This document shows positions 1 to 11,230 of a stretch of 64,000 nucleotides of DNA, piece by piece. Numbering within the stretch: position 1 is the stretch's first letter; every line of letters begins with the position of its first letter. The translations under genes and the position numbers were made by a program. Source of the DNA: Fratercula arctica (taxonomy: Eukaryota; Chordata; Aves; Charadriiformes; Alcidae); NCBI GenBank assembly GCA_947846985.1, contig CANTUZ010000025.1:6074100-6138099 (forward strand). The letters are read 5' to 3'. The notes beneath the pieces are model-generated. The model was not told where the DNA came from and did not search any database. It saw nothing but the letters and a program-made list of their open reading frames with translations.

Positions 1-1080
1 GTAAGGCCTAGCATTGAATCACACAATATCGTAAGGGTGACATTTACAAGGCATTTTCTCCACCCCGTCACTCCTAAGGATTCCAAGATGGAACATGACC
101 ACAAGAGTGTACGATAGGAGTAAAGAGAACAAACAGGTAGTCATATCTCATATTACAGCAATCCCTACCATTAAGAATATAAATCCGATCAACAAAACAA
201 TTCCAATTTGTACCAGCCACTTTCCCCACCCCGTGAGTCCAAAAGTTTGCAAAAGAGAAGGGATCTACGATCCAGGACTCAGTCCATCAAACCAGTCCTT
301 CAGTTGGAGCAATTGGAACAATTCTCTGGTCTTATTCGCGACTTCCTTCATCCTTGCATGGGCTTCTTCTATGGAGGTAGTGGCATTGTGGGTGGCAATA
401 CAGCATTCTCCTTCAGTCAGATTTAGCATGCCACACACTCCTTGTTCTTTAAGCAACAGCATGTTCAATGCTAATTGGTTTTGGAGCGTCATCTTGGAGA
501 TTTCTTGTACCTGTGCATTTAATTCTCCAAAAGCATATCTAAAAATATTTATCTGGGAATACAATTTACTAGAACTATTAGTCAAGGACTAATAACAAAT
601 TTGTTTCCATAAATATTCTCAAACAGAATTGCTCGGAAGTTGATACAAAAGCCCTTGAGTGTTAAAATCCACACCCTGTTACTTTTCCAAGAAAAAGGGG
701 ACTTAAATTTATTTTCAATATCTTTGTCAGATTTAGACTAATCATTGTAAATTTGGACCCTTCTGGTGCAGAACTAGGGAGGGTGATGCACATCCCCTAG
801 TCCATATGGTTCCAAATGTGCATAAACCTTTGTATCGACTCCCATGCCAAAACTGGGATTCAAATTTACAACTGACTGAGGCAAGATTATACATACAATA
901 AGTAAGAATACAAATTTCTCCCATACCATCTTTCCCTAGCAAAGTACAAGAACAAGCATAATAAAAATCAGACAAGCAATGCAAGGAATAACCCACTTAA
1001 CAATCAAAAATATAAGTCCCACAATGGTTGTTTATAACCTGTAAAACATATATAGAGCAGAAAATAATTAAAAAGATGGG
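1..1080 (-). pseudogene. env: ERV A env remnant (transmembrane subunit and part of surface subunit)
   Basis: The 265-585 reading frame (106 codons, minus) has the hallmark of a retroviral transmembrane subunit: a heptad-like helix, an LQNQ-type segment, GVCGMLN and a paired-cysteine motif ECC, followed by a second helix ending in DWFDGL. The spacing between the single cysteine and the CC pair is nine residues rather than the six of the canonical CX6CC loop. Bases 1-264 continue the C-terminal part in a shifted or interrupted frame. Bases 742-996 hold a short cysteine-containing frame that could be surface subunit, but this is weak. The gene is non-functional: frames are broken and no complete ORF exists. 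Confidence 0.7.
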
Positions 1081-1385
1081 GCGATCCACCTAGTGTGGAT
1101 CCGATGGTCCTTTCTGTGAGCATCAGTGGCTGCCTATGCATATATGTTGATGGGAGTCTTCAGGGTTTATATCCTTTTAAAAATAAAAAACAATCGTAAT
1201 ACAGTGATGAAAGGGTTAAGAAGGCAAGAGTTCAGTCATTCTGTGGAGTGTCTCTAAGAGGTCCACAAAAAAGGAGCAGATTCATACAACAGAAGACAGC
1301 AGGAGACAAAGTTGTGGGGTTTTTTTCTGATTCCCCACACACACACCTTTTTTTTCTGGACTGCTGTTAGATTATTGCCATCTCA

Positions 1386-1868
1386 CTAGATTTCCTGAGG
1401 GGTAATTTCTTTCGTTTTTTTCCATGCTCGAATAAGCTTCTCAGTTCCTTCAGCCAACAACAGATTCCTAACCCATACGTTCTTCAGGTGGGGTTCAAAT
1501 GGAGGGGCAAGTTTTATGAGCACTTTGGGGGTTCCCTCCTCTATCTGCTGTGTGTGGCAATAGTGATCTAATTGTACATACCACTTCCTCACTGTTTCTT
1601 GCTGTGCAACCCTCACAGGAGAGGGGACTCCAGCCAGCACAGGTTTCAAGACCTTAAAGGGTCGTTGTAGAATGATTGGTTGTTGCTGTATGATTCTTTC
1701 AGCTGTGTTAGGCACTGCAGCTGTCAAGGAGCCTGTGTTGGCATTCAGATGCCGGTAATCAATTGTCAATTGCCAATTCCCATTGGGCTTACAGATCGGC
1801 CACACCAGGGAATTATAGGGCGAGTGTGTGGGGATAATTACCCCTTGCTCTCGTAGTTCAGCTACCAC
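1386..1868 (-). pseudogene. pol: ERV A reverse transcriptase N-terminal fragment fused to unidentified segment
   Basis: The first ~50 codons read as the fingers region of a retroviral RT: an LREQGVI segment, then SPYNS, a WPICKPNG block and DYRHLN. After the AAVPN motif the similarity to RT stops, and about 105 codons follow that I cannot place. This tail contains an RNLLLAEG...LIRAWKK block that resembles the RNLLWIEG...LVCAWKD block encoded at 2316-2696, so the two may be related gag/pol-junction pieces brought together by an internal deletion. The catalytic YxDD region is absent. Confidence 0.6.
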
Positions 1869-1899
1869 CGGGGTGATCCCTTTGCTTGCTCCAAGGGGC

Positions 1900-2330
1900 A
1901 GGGCGTAGGGTTCTACATTAACAGTTTTGGAGAGGGGGAAATGCAGGCACTTGCTGTAAAAGTTTCATAGAGACAGTAGGGAGCCCAAATTTCCATTCCC
2001 TTCCTTTTGAATCCACCCAGGCTCGTCCCTTTAAAAGATCGAGTTCCCAAGATATTCATGGGGAAAGTTCCCAAAATCATGAGACCCTCTATTGCAGTTT
2101 CGTTTCCAGGTAACCAGCGCTTAACCTGGGCCGTTGGCTGTGGCTTAGAGTTTCCAAAAACATCTGTAACCTAAATGTGTTTTTTATCGGCAACTATGCC
2201 ATTGCGCTCAGCAATATCCGCTTGGAGTGCCGAGACCTGAGCACCGGTGTCCACTAAAAACGTAACCGGGGTTTTAAAAGGGTCAAGGGGAAAGGTAATT
2301 AACAAGTCTCCCTTACTATTGTCCCGTGAG
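1900..2330 (-). pseudogene. pro: ERV A retropepsin remnant
   Basis: On the minus strand, bases about 2290-2230 translate to a retroviral aspartic protease active-site motif (FLVDTGAQVSAL). The flap and C-terminal part follow with an in-frame stop and a shifted frame. The fragment sits between gag-like sequence (to the right) and the RT fragment (to the left), the normal gag-pro-pol order. It cannot give a working protease. Confidence 0.65.
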
Positions 2331-2732
2331 CCTTCTTAGTTGAATGCACTGGCCGTCCCCTGGCTCACTTATTGGGGAATGGTGCATCCAGTTTCCCGAT
2401 TTGAGATCAATCAAGTCCTCCTCAGGGGCAGCTGGTGTCTGAGGGACAGTTAGCACCATCTCGCTACATTTTGTTTCTGCTTTGCCTTTCTCCCGGGGAG
2501 GCTGCTCTGTCCTGAGAGATAATTTCCTTTGATCTTTCCAGGCACAAACGAGCTTCTCTAGGGCTGCAGTGGGTAGGCCATCCATCACGTCCCGGGGAAT
2601 TCCCTCCTTAACTCCTTCAATCCACAATAGATTTCTCTTTGCCCCTAGGTTTCGGGGGGGGGGGGTGCGATCCTCCCGTTGTTCTACTCTACGCACAGCG
2701 AGTTTAGATTTATCCGACAGCTCTAATGCTGT
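2316..2732 (-). pseudogene. ERV A gag/pro junction-like fragment
   Basis: A 126-codon minus-strand frame, rich in charged and proline residues, lies immediately upstream of the protease motif. No zinc knuckle or capsid homology motif is visible. Its assignment to late gag or the gag/pro junction rests on position alone. It ends at the junction with the CR1 at about 2732. Confidence 0.4.
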
Positions 2733-3925
2733 CGTAAAAGGCCACCAAGTATGTCAGGCATTTTCCCTTAGTGAAGCCATGTTGGCTGTCACCAGTCACC
2801 TCCTTATTTTCCATGTGCCTTAGCAGAGATTCCAGGAGGATCTGCTTCATGATCTTACCAGGCACAGAGGTGAGACCGACTGGCCTGTAGTTCCCTGGGT
2901 TTTCCTTTTTTCCCTTTTTAAAAATGGGGGTTATGTTTCCCCTTTTCCAGCCAGCGGGAACTTTACCGGACTGCCACGACTTCTCAAATATGATGGATAG
3001 TGGCTTGGCAACTTCATCTGCCAGTTCCCTTAGGACCCACGGATGAAACCCCTCAGTTCCCATGGACTTGTGCACCTTCAGGTTCTTTAGATGGTGTTGA
3101 ACTTGATCTTCTCCGACAGTGGATGGTCCTTCATTCTCCCAGTCCCTGCCTTTGCCTTCTGCGACTTGGGCGGTATGGCTAGAACCCTTACCAGTGAAGA
3201 CTGAGACAAAAAAGTCATTCAGTACCTCAGCCTTCTCCATGTCCTGGGTGACCGGGTCTCCCGTTTCCTTCCAGAGTGGGACCACATTTTCCCTAGTCTT
3301 CCTTTTGTCACCGACATACCTATAGAAGGCTTTCTTGTTGTCCTTGACGTCCCTGGCCAGATTTAACTCTATCTGGGCTTTAGCTTTCCTAACCTGATTC
3401 CTGGTTGCTCAGACGATTTCTCTGTATTCCTCCTAGGCTACCTGTCCTTGCTTCCACCCTCTGTAGTCTTGCTTTTTCTGTTTGAGATTGTCCAGGAGCT
3501 CCTTGTTCATCCATGCAGGCCTCCTGGCGTTTTTGCCTGACTTCCTCTTTGTTGGAATGCATCGCTGCAGAGCTTGGAGGAGGTGATCCTTGAATATTAA
3601 CCAGCTTCCTTGGGACCCTCTTCCCTCCAGGGCTTTATCCCATAGTACTCTGCCAAGCAGATCCCTCAAGAGGCCAAAGTCTGTTCTCCTGAAGTCCAGG
3701 GTGGCAAGCTTGCTGTGCACCCTCCTCACCGCCCTAAGGATCATGAACTCCACCATCTCATGGTCACTGCAACCAAGGCTGCCCTTGAGCGTGACATTCC
3801 CCACCAGCCCCTCCTTGTTGGTGAGAACAAGGTCCAGCATAGCACCTCTCCTCGTTGGCTCCTCCATCACTCGGAGAAGGAAGTTATCATCAGCACATTC
3901 CAGGAACCTCCTGGATTGCTAGGAG
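2733..3925 (-). mobile_element. CR1 LINE fragment, minus strand (endonuclease C-term to RT)
   Basis: Two broken minus-strand frames (3433-3870 and 2710-3285) encode CR1 ORF2 pieces. The first holds the end of the AP-like endonuclease (EEPTRRGAMLDLVLTNKEGL). The second holds the RT fingers ([26 protein letters not shown]). The copy is truncated at both ends: the palm domain, C-terminus and 3' tail are absent, and the break falls at ERV A. It is a dead copy. Confidence 0.9.
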
Positions 3926-6900
3926 GTAGAGGTACAGAATGGTCCTTCCAAGTACGCAGCTGTTTGAGATATGCTGAAGTCAGGCATGCACATTCTAGGA
4001 AACTTTTCTGAAACGAACTTTATGTTTCTGATCTAACTTCAAGAAGATCTGTGTAACTCTTAACATGGTGTGACTCTAATATCTGTATGGTTTTAATGTC
4101 TGTGAAACATGTGAAGACTTGCAAGTCTGGAAAGACCCTCAAGAGCTCACCAAGTTCTGCTGTGACAAGATGGGTTACTTCTGTTACCATCCCTCTGTAT
4201 GAGGCTCTCTGCAGGTGAGCCATTCTGGGGCTTTGCTATCCTCTCTCCTGGAGAGCTTCTTGCAATATCTAGCTTGCATCCAGCTAGCTTGTTGCAGTAC
4301 ACCCACTCTGTCTGGTCTGTTCCACCACAGGCATGGGGACAGCCAGTTTTTCTCCTCTTTGCTGTAACCTTTTATGTATTTTAAGTTGAATTCCTCACAG
4401 ATGCATTCTTGATCAGTGTTTTGGAGATAACGTTCTGCACAAGTCTGGTGCTCCAAGACTTTCAGAAAGGCAGCGGAAAGCAACTAAACTCTAAAGTCTG
4501 AACTCTTCCAGCCACTGCTAATAAACTTCCCATTCTCTGCCCTGTCTAATGGCACATGCCATGAAATGTCAAAGATAGAAAGCCCCTTTGGCACAGAGCC
4601 CATATTTTCCTTGGATGGATGAGAGCAATCAACTGTGAATCTGTCTTGGCTGCTGTAATGATGCTAAGTGTGGCTCTGCTTAGTGCTGCTGCCCAATCAG
4701 CAGCCCACACAAGCCTACAATTTTCCTCTTACCCAATATCTGAACACACGACTGCTAATCATGACCAAAATGGCTATTTATGGTCTAATTAATCACTCCC
4801 TGTTGGACTTCACTGCTACTACTGAGGATCAGCTATCATCATTTTGAATTCCAGTTTGCCCAGGAACTATAATGCAGACTTTTTCTCTTGTGTTATCTTT
4901 TCCTGCATATGGCGTGAGATGTAATGTGATCTACACCCAGGAGAAATCAGCACTGTCACAAAGAGTGTGCTGAAAGCACAGTCAGCCCACCTTGTGTGCA
5001 CTTACAAGCGCCAGGATAAAGTCTGAGCATCTTCAGCACACAAAATCACCTTATTACATTGATTCCTTATTTGAAGTCTTAATTTTTAAATGTTCCTTTG
5101 TTCCATAGTTGAAAATGCTTACATTAACAGTAAGAGGTAATTGTTTCTGCCCTATTGATAAGACCAGGAGATGAACCCAAGAATAACTTCATGGATGGTG
5201 GGATCACCTACCTGTTGACAGATTCCATAACAATTTTTTGTGTTATATATGGGGAAGGTCCTGGCATAAAAGGTATGTCTGGCTACATCCACTACCTAAT
5301 TCTTGAAGTCACTAAGAACACAGAGTGGCTTCATACTTCTGCTGTAGCTTTTCAGCTTGACTATCTATTGTCTTCCCAGGAAAAGCTCAAGAAAAGTGAG
5401 CTTGAGCTCTTATAGGCTCTAATAAGTATCATGGGGTTTGAAGGTGAGATTCAGGCATCGTGATTTTAGCAGGCTGAGGACTTTCCCTGGAAGATTTTTT
5501 TAAGGTTTATCTGAACCCACTTTGGAATAGCAAAGCCTGGGTGTTTTGGAGCGCCCTCATCATCCCCACCAGCACAGCAGTGGAATCAATGTGCCATCCT
5601 TAACACAGTCATTGCACTTTTTCTTGTTTTCTCACTTGGTACTGGGTTTACTTACTAATATTTTTCTATCTCTGTGTATCTTTTATTTTTCTCTTAAATC
5701 TCTCCTGATATCAACAAGAGTGACTTTTCTACAGGAACAAAGAGGGAAAATGTATGCACCTAGGTTCTTGTATTTGACCTTGTTTGAGGTTAATGAGCCA
5801 ATTAATTTTATACAAGATACTGGCACTTGGACTGTTTCACTTTTCTGTGTAAACAGTGTAACTAGTAACACTCAGATGCTCTCTGCACCCTTAAATTAGG
5901 CCTAAAAATTATTAATCAGGATCCCATGAAAGCATGAAGTGTTATATTTTTCAGCAGGGAAGTCTCTCAATAGCAAAACCCAAGAACTATTTGTTGCATA
6001 TAAATTCACCCCTTCCCTCTCCCTCCCCTCCCCACTTTTGTGTTATTACACTGTTAAAAATGAGATTTAAAGCACACAAAATCAGGACCTACAGAATTAT
6101 AATTTCAGTGACATTTGAAAATAGTGGGGTTTCACATATGACCTTATTTATTTCAGCATATAATGCTAAATATAAGAGCTTCGCCTGTAGAGGGTTCTCT
6201 GCAAGATGCTCAGTTTCCAGTTGCTGAGGAAGCTGTAACACATTAGTGTTTGAGACCGGCTTAGAGTGGGAAATCCTTGGGGCGTGAACATGTAACTCTC
6301 TTCTGGCCTGCAAGAAGGCTGTTCCCAACGCCTTACTGAAAATACTTAACTAAGTGCAATGATGGATATATGCATTACATGTTGAAGTCCTGTTCGCAAA
6401 GTGCTACCGGTGAAGGGTGAGGGCACAACTCACTCACTTCTGATCTGGGTTATATAGGGTTTCTTCCTATCTCGGGAGCATCAAACAGGGAGCTCCTTCC
6501 CCCAGAGCATTCTGCTCTGCTGCTGTGGGGGTGCACGGGGGCCTGTGTCACCTCCCCTGGGTACAGCTCCTGCTCCATCTGTGACAGGTGCTGGTACCAA
6601 CAGTGAAGCCACATGGAAGATATTAGAAAAAGTCAGTTTATCTTGTGTTTTACTGGTCCATGAAGTTCCATGTAGACTTACAGTGCTGCATACAGAAGGA
6701 ACAGCAAGGAATCTGTTTGCTCATTAGTGGGACTTTCCTGCTGCTGCTTTGTATCACTGGGAAATGTCTCTGGGAATGGGGTTTGGATAAGTTGTGACAG
6801 GGAAAGGAAATACAGAAAATATGATTCTTTCCAGAGTCTCTACCTATGTACCTGGTGTCAGTGAGAGCTCATGTTGATTCATTACCAGTGGAGGTCATGA

Positions 6901-7613
6901 AAAGGGAATGAGAATGGAAAACCAGGAATCAAAAGAAAAATACCTGGAGTGCACCCTGTTTCTGTCTTCTCTTTTTTCTACACTGGTACATATTGACTGA
7001 TGTTGGAACTACTGCTCTCTAGAACAGACGTAGATCAGTTCAACTTCTTCCCTAGCATTTCTCATCCTACAGGAGAACACACAAGGTTGTCTGGGGCAGG
7101 GAAACATGGAAGAAGGTATGCTGAGTAGATGGCCTTGTTAGCGGAGAGCAAAGCGGACAGCGTGGAAGGAGCTGGCATGAGCCAGAGACAAGCCCAGGCC
7201 TAAAGTGTGGGTACAACTGGTGCAAACCACTTGACGGAGAGTCTGAATCTGAACTTGTGCATGGCTACCAATGACCATACAGCTGTAGCCACTGCTACCC
7301 CTGTTCTTTTGGGATATTTTATCAGCTGTGGTCATTTTTTCTTTCTTTGGTGGACCCAAGAAAATACATCATTTTGCCTGGCTGATATCACTGCTGGGAT
7401 ATATTCTGAATATTTAAAGCACTACCCTATGCTGCAGGGATCAGATTGTTCTTTATCTTGACTGCTGCTGTGTTCTTGATCTCTTAATATTTATTCTTTA
7501 TGAGTGTCAATGAATAATGGGCCTGATGCCCAGTTAGATATAATCTGACTCTATGTTGCCAGTCTGGCACATAATATGATGCACTGAGGTGTCATTTTCA
7601 TCTTTTGAAGTCT
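3926..7613. other. Single-copy-like region, no gene recognised
   Basis: About 3.7 kb without recognisable exon, RNA gene or repeat family. Short open frames are present on both strands (for example 5155-5415 + and 4184-4483 -), but none shows a motif or flanking splice context that I recognise. The composition is typical of vertebrate intergenic or intronic DNA. Confidence 0.5.
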
Positions 7614-8278
7614 TGTCCTGGTTTGAGCGACACAGGACTAATTTATCTTCTAATGCTGGGGAAAACTCCACTTTTGGAAGACTCTAGTGTCTGAATTTGT
7701 GAAAATATTTACTTTATAGCCAGCTAGGCTATGTGGGTTTCAAGGTCTCAGTGTTTTTTGAGCTTGCCAGGTGCAGGGATGAGGAGGAGTGAGGCCTGGG
7801 CACTTGACCCAGGCTGGCCAGCAGGATTATTTCATACCACGAACGTCACATTCAATATAAATTCGAAAGTTTGCTGTGTAGCGCGCTCTCTCTCTCTTCC
7901 TTGATGGTGGCGGTCCAGAGAACTTCTTGCCCTGGTGCCGGACCCCTGAGGCCTTCCCTTTCTCCCAAAGCCATAGCGCTCGCAGTGTCTGACATTTGCT
8001 GTCCACTGCTGGGAGTGCACAGCTTGCACAGCTTCCTACTGATAGAATTGGCTGAATATAATCCCTGTATGTTTTATATTGGCATTGGGATCAGTATTGG
8101 TTCTTTAGTATTATTAATGTTAATTATTTGCTCTTATCCTATTAAATCTATTTATATTTCAACACTCATGTTTCCTTGTTTTTCCCCAATTCCCCTTCCC
8201 GGGTGGGGAGGGGTCATCAGGTGACAGAACAATTGTCTGAATGACAATAAATTGTTGTGGGTTTCTCAAACCATAACA
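7614..8278 (+). mobile_element. Solo LTR (TG...CA, 665 bp)
   Basis: The block starts TGTCCTGGTTTGAG and ends CAAACCATAACA, the terminal inverted pattern of avian ERVL-type LTRs. The flanks agtct (left) and actct (right) match at 4 of 5 bases, consistent with a 5-bp target-site duplication. Several ATTAAA/AATAAA-like polyadenylation signals lie in the distal part (for example AATAAA near 8246). No internal retroviral sequence adjoins it. Confidence 0.7.
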
Positions 8279-9424
8279 ACTCTACCTCATTTTTTGCTAG
8301 AAATGTAATAGCAAAAACAACCCAAAATGATGTGATTTCTAAAGCTTGCCCTAAAAGTTCCATTTTACCAAGGCTCTTGCAATAATTTTTTTCTGCATTC
8401 CAGTTTCTGCTAGCTCACATTCTTGGTCTTAAAGTTTCAATTCTAAGAAGCCCAAAGTTAAAGAACTTTTTTAAAGTTTCATCCGGTGTTTGACTAGTCT
8501 GAAATGGAACTTCCAGCGGGATCTCCTCTGTCTGACCTCAAACTCACTCACAACCCAATTCAACTTGAAAAGGTTGTAAAGCTTTTTTAATTTTTCAGGG
8601 AGATGGGATAAGATTTGTGTTTGTAATCACACTTGAGGAATCATGGTAATCTATCCTGCAAATGCTCAGGTGTGAGCTTAAATTTAGCTGTTGTTTTCAG
8701 TGCAGCTACTTGTGTATTTAAAGTTCAGCAGGAGCTGATGTGTTTTCCAGAACTAGGTCCTAATTAGCTTCTGAATTTGGTACAGCTCAAATAATTTCAG
8801 AAATAATATGCAAAAAGCAACTGTATATCATATTCTAAATGAGAATACACCTTTAAGCTTTTCTCTGTCTCGCAGGACCCTATGATACAATAAAGTCACA
8901 TCTGTCTTTACTACCATTCTCCATGACATCTTAATGAAAATTAAGAGATGCATATTTTCTTTGCCAGCATCATCCTGGCATTTATTAACTGGCTGAGCTA
9001 AAACCTAACCTTAGATAGAAATAATGAAAACATGAATCCAAGGTGACTTGATGATCTCTGTAGTTAATGGTCTCATTAGTGATGCCACTGTTTTAAATGA
9101 TGGTAGAATAACTCAATATGCACATTAATGTAAGACGTTGATAGATTATTAATTATCCAAATGCTGAACTAAATTCATCCCTTATATCATTCCATGGAAG
9201 TCGTCATGCCAGAAATAAAATTGATTCATGTTATTCTAGGTATGATTGTTATGACTTAATTAATACTGATTTACTATCTAAATATCTGATAATAGCCCAG
9301 ACAGACTTTGTATACAATCAGAAAACCATGAAATCAGTATAATCAGTATCAGGGGCTTTTTTAAAGCTGGAGGACCTCAATAGTTTGTGTAGCCCATTTC
9401 TTGGCTGGAACACAGGAACAATGA
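8279..9424. other. No gene recognised
   Basis: About 1.1 kb of AT-rich, apparently single-copy sequence. No exon, RNA gene or known repeat was seen. Confidence 0.5.
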
Positions 9425-9935
9425 TGCTGTGGGAAAGCAATGGAAGATCGGCAAGGAGGATTGTAAATACACTCAAGTGACTCGCACCTGGGGTGCTGGG
9501 AAACACATGTATCACACTAATTGTTATTCAGTCTCGGGTGCTTGCAAGTAAAACACTTGCACTTAGATAACAGAAGTCTGCGGTGGACTCAGGGACACCT
9601 TATCTATCCGCTTGAGAATCCTGGCCTGTTGTTGAAGAAGATCAAAGTACAGTGGGAAAACTATGCTTGTTTGAACCCTTTAAATACCAGCGAGAACAGG
9701 GAGTCTGCGCCCACTCTTGCTAACAAGGACTCTCTCGCTGCCAAGGACTCTTGCTAACAAGAACTCTCTCTCGTGCCGCGGTGCCCGCATCCCCTGCTTG
9801 CGTGCCTCTGCCCAGGTGTTGCTTTGGAGATTCCCCGGTCTGTGAGGTATCGAGATTAAATTTGTTCTTTGCTTTCCATCCGTGGTTTGGGGTTGTTCCT
9901 GCATCGTGCCTGCATCGGCTCACACAGATACCCAG
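9425..9935 (+). repeat. Dispersed LTR-like repeat, copy 1
   Basis: The segment from about 9425 to 9850 is repeated in inverted orientation at 40080-40455, including the shared stretch AAACACATRTATCACACTAA and a common block around CTTGAGAATCCTG. A TATA-like/polyadenylation-like ATTAAA lies near 9856. The shape (promoter-like box followed by an ATTAAA signal) suggests an LTR, but exact ends and target duplication could not be fixed. Confidence 0.55.
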
Positions 9936-10655
9936 GTTATTCCTGGCAGATGTTTGTCTAATCTGCTCTGAAGAAATCTTGAATGATGGAGATTCCACAA
10001 CCTTTCATGGCAGCCTACACCTGTACTTGACATCTGTAGTGTACATAAATCACAGGACATTCAGGGATGCTGAAAGGCAGCTAGATGCCTGCCTCTTGTA
10101 GCAATCAAAAGATGACTTAAATAATTAGGGACTTAAATAATTTTCATGATTTGGGTATTTGTGACCCTGATTTTTATTTGTTACACATTTGCAGGTCTAT
10201 TTATTAATCAGATACATTGAGGTAAAGCCAAAATCACATTGTCTAGCATTACCCAGTGGATAAAGATGCTATAATGTTAATATACAATGAGTTCATCTAG
10301 AGGGTTGGTCTATATCCTAACACATTAGGCAGGTATGTGCTGGGTCTTGTGTGAATGACTCTTGCCCAACGCTGATGACATCGCTGAAGAACTCTCACCT
10401 AGAATAAAAAACTTTATCCAGCTAAAGAGGAAGATTTAGAGGTCTGATTTTATCAGAATTCCACAGTTGGAATAAATTAATTTTCTCAGTACCCCTTAGG
10501 GGACAAGCATTATGGTGCTTTAATGATATCTCCGCATGAATCAATGTTTTACACAGAATTGCCTTGACTTTCACAAATATCGACGGGGTGCCTAACTGAT
10601 TGTCAGACTCCTTAAGTAGTATTGATTTTACTGCTGCAATATTCAGATGACGAGG
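9936..10655. other. No gene recognised
   Basis: About 0.7 kb between two repeat elements. Nothing recognisable was seen on either strand. Confidence 0.5.
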
Positions 10656-11230
10656 TGTCATGGTTTCAGCTGGGATAGAATTGACTTTCTTACTAGCAGC
10701 TGGTATGTTTTGGATTTGGGATGAGAAATACTTTCATAGTGAACTGGTGTTTTTGGTTGTTGCTAAGCAGTCAAGGCCTTTTCTGCTCCTCATACCGCCC
10801 CACCAGCAAGTAGGCTGGGAGGGCACAAAAAGTTGGGAGGGGACATCGCCGGGACAGTTAACCCCAACTGACCAAAGGAATATTTCAGACCATATGATGT
10901 CATGCTCAGTATATAAAGCTGGGGTAAGAAGAAGGAAGGGGGGATGTTCGTAGTTATGGTGTTTGTCCTCCCACGTAACCGTTACGTGTGGTGGAGCCCT
11001 GCTTTCCTGGAGATCGCCGAACACCTGCCTGCCGATAGGAAGCAGTGAATGAATTCCTTGCTTTGCTTTGTTTGCGTGCATGGCCTTTGCTTAACCTATT
11101 AAACTGTTTTTATCTCAACCCATGAGTTTTTTCTCGCTTTTACTCTTCTGATTCTCTCCCCCATCCCAATTGGGGGGAGTGAGTGAGTGGCTGTGTGGTC
11201 CTAGTTGCTGGCTGGGGTTAAACCATGACA
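10656..11230 (+). mobile_element. Solo LTR (ERVL-type, 575 bp)
   Basis: It begins TGTCATGGTTTCAGCTGG and ends GGTTAAACCATGACA, giving clear terminal inverted repeats. A TATA box (CAGTATATAAAG, near 10908) is followed by the R/U5 part with TATTAAACTG. The same LTR family recurs at 43056-44063 and 44355-44848. No adjacent internal region was found. A target duplication could not be assigned. Confidence 0.85.

Larger units (their letters stand above)
1..2732 (-). mobile_element. Endogenous retrovirus remnant A (protease, RT fragment, env)
   Basis: Minus-strand retroviral pieces in the order gag/protease, RT, env run from the right end to the window edge. The element continues beyond base 1, so its 3' LTR is not visible. 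No 5' LTR is seen: the right end abuts a CR1 at about 2732. The reading frames are heavily interrupted. The class is uncertain. The env carries a disulfide-loop type transmembrane subunit as in gamma/alpha-like viruses, while the protease and RT fragments are too short to place. Confidence 0.8.

Noticed and set aside
4184..4483. 99-codon minus frame with Trp- and Cys-rich stretches
   Set aside because: No domain, no splice context and no match to any repeat family I know. It is probably a chance open frame.
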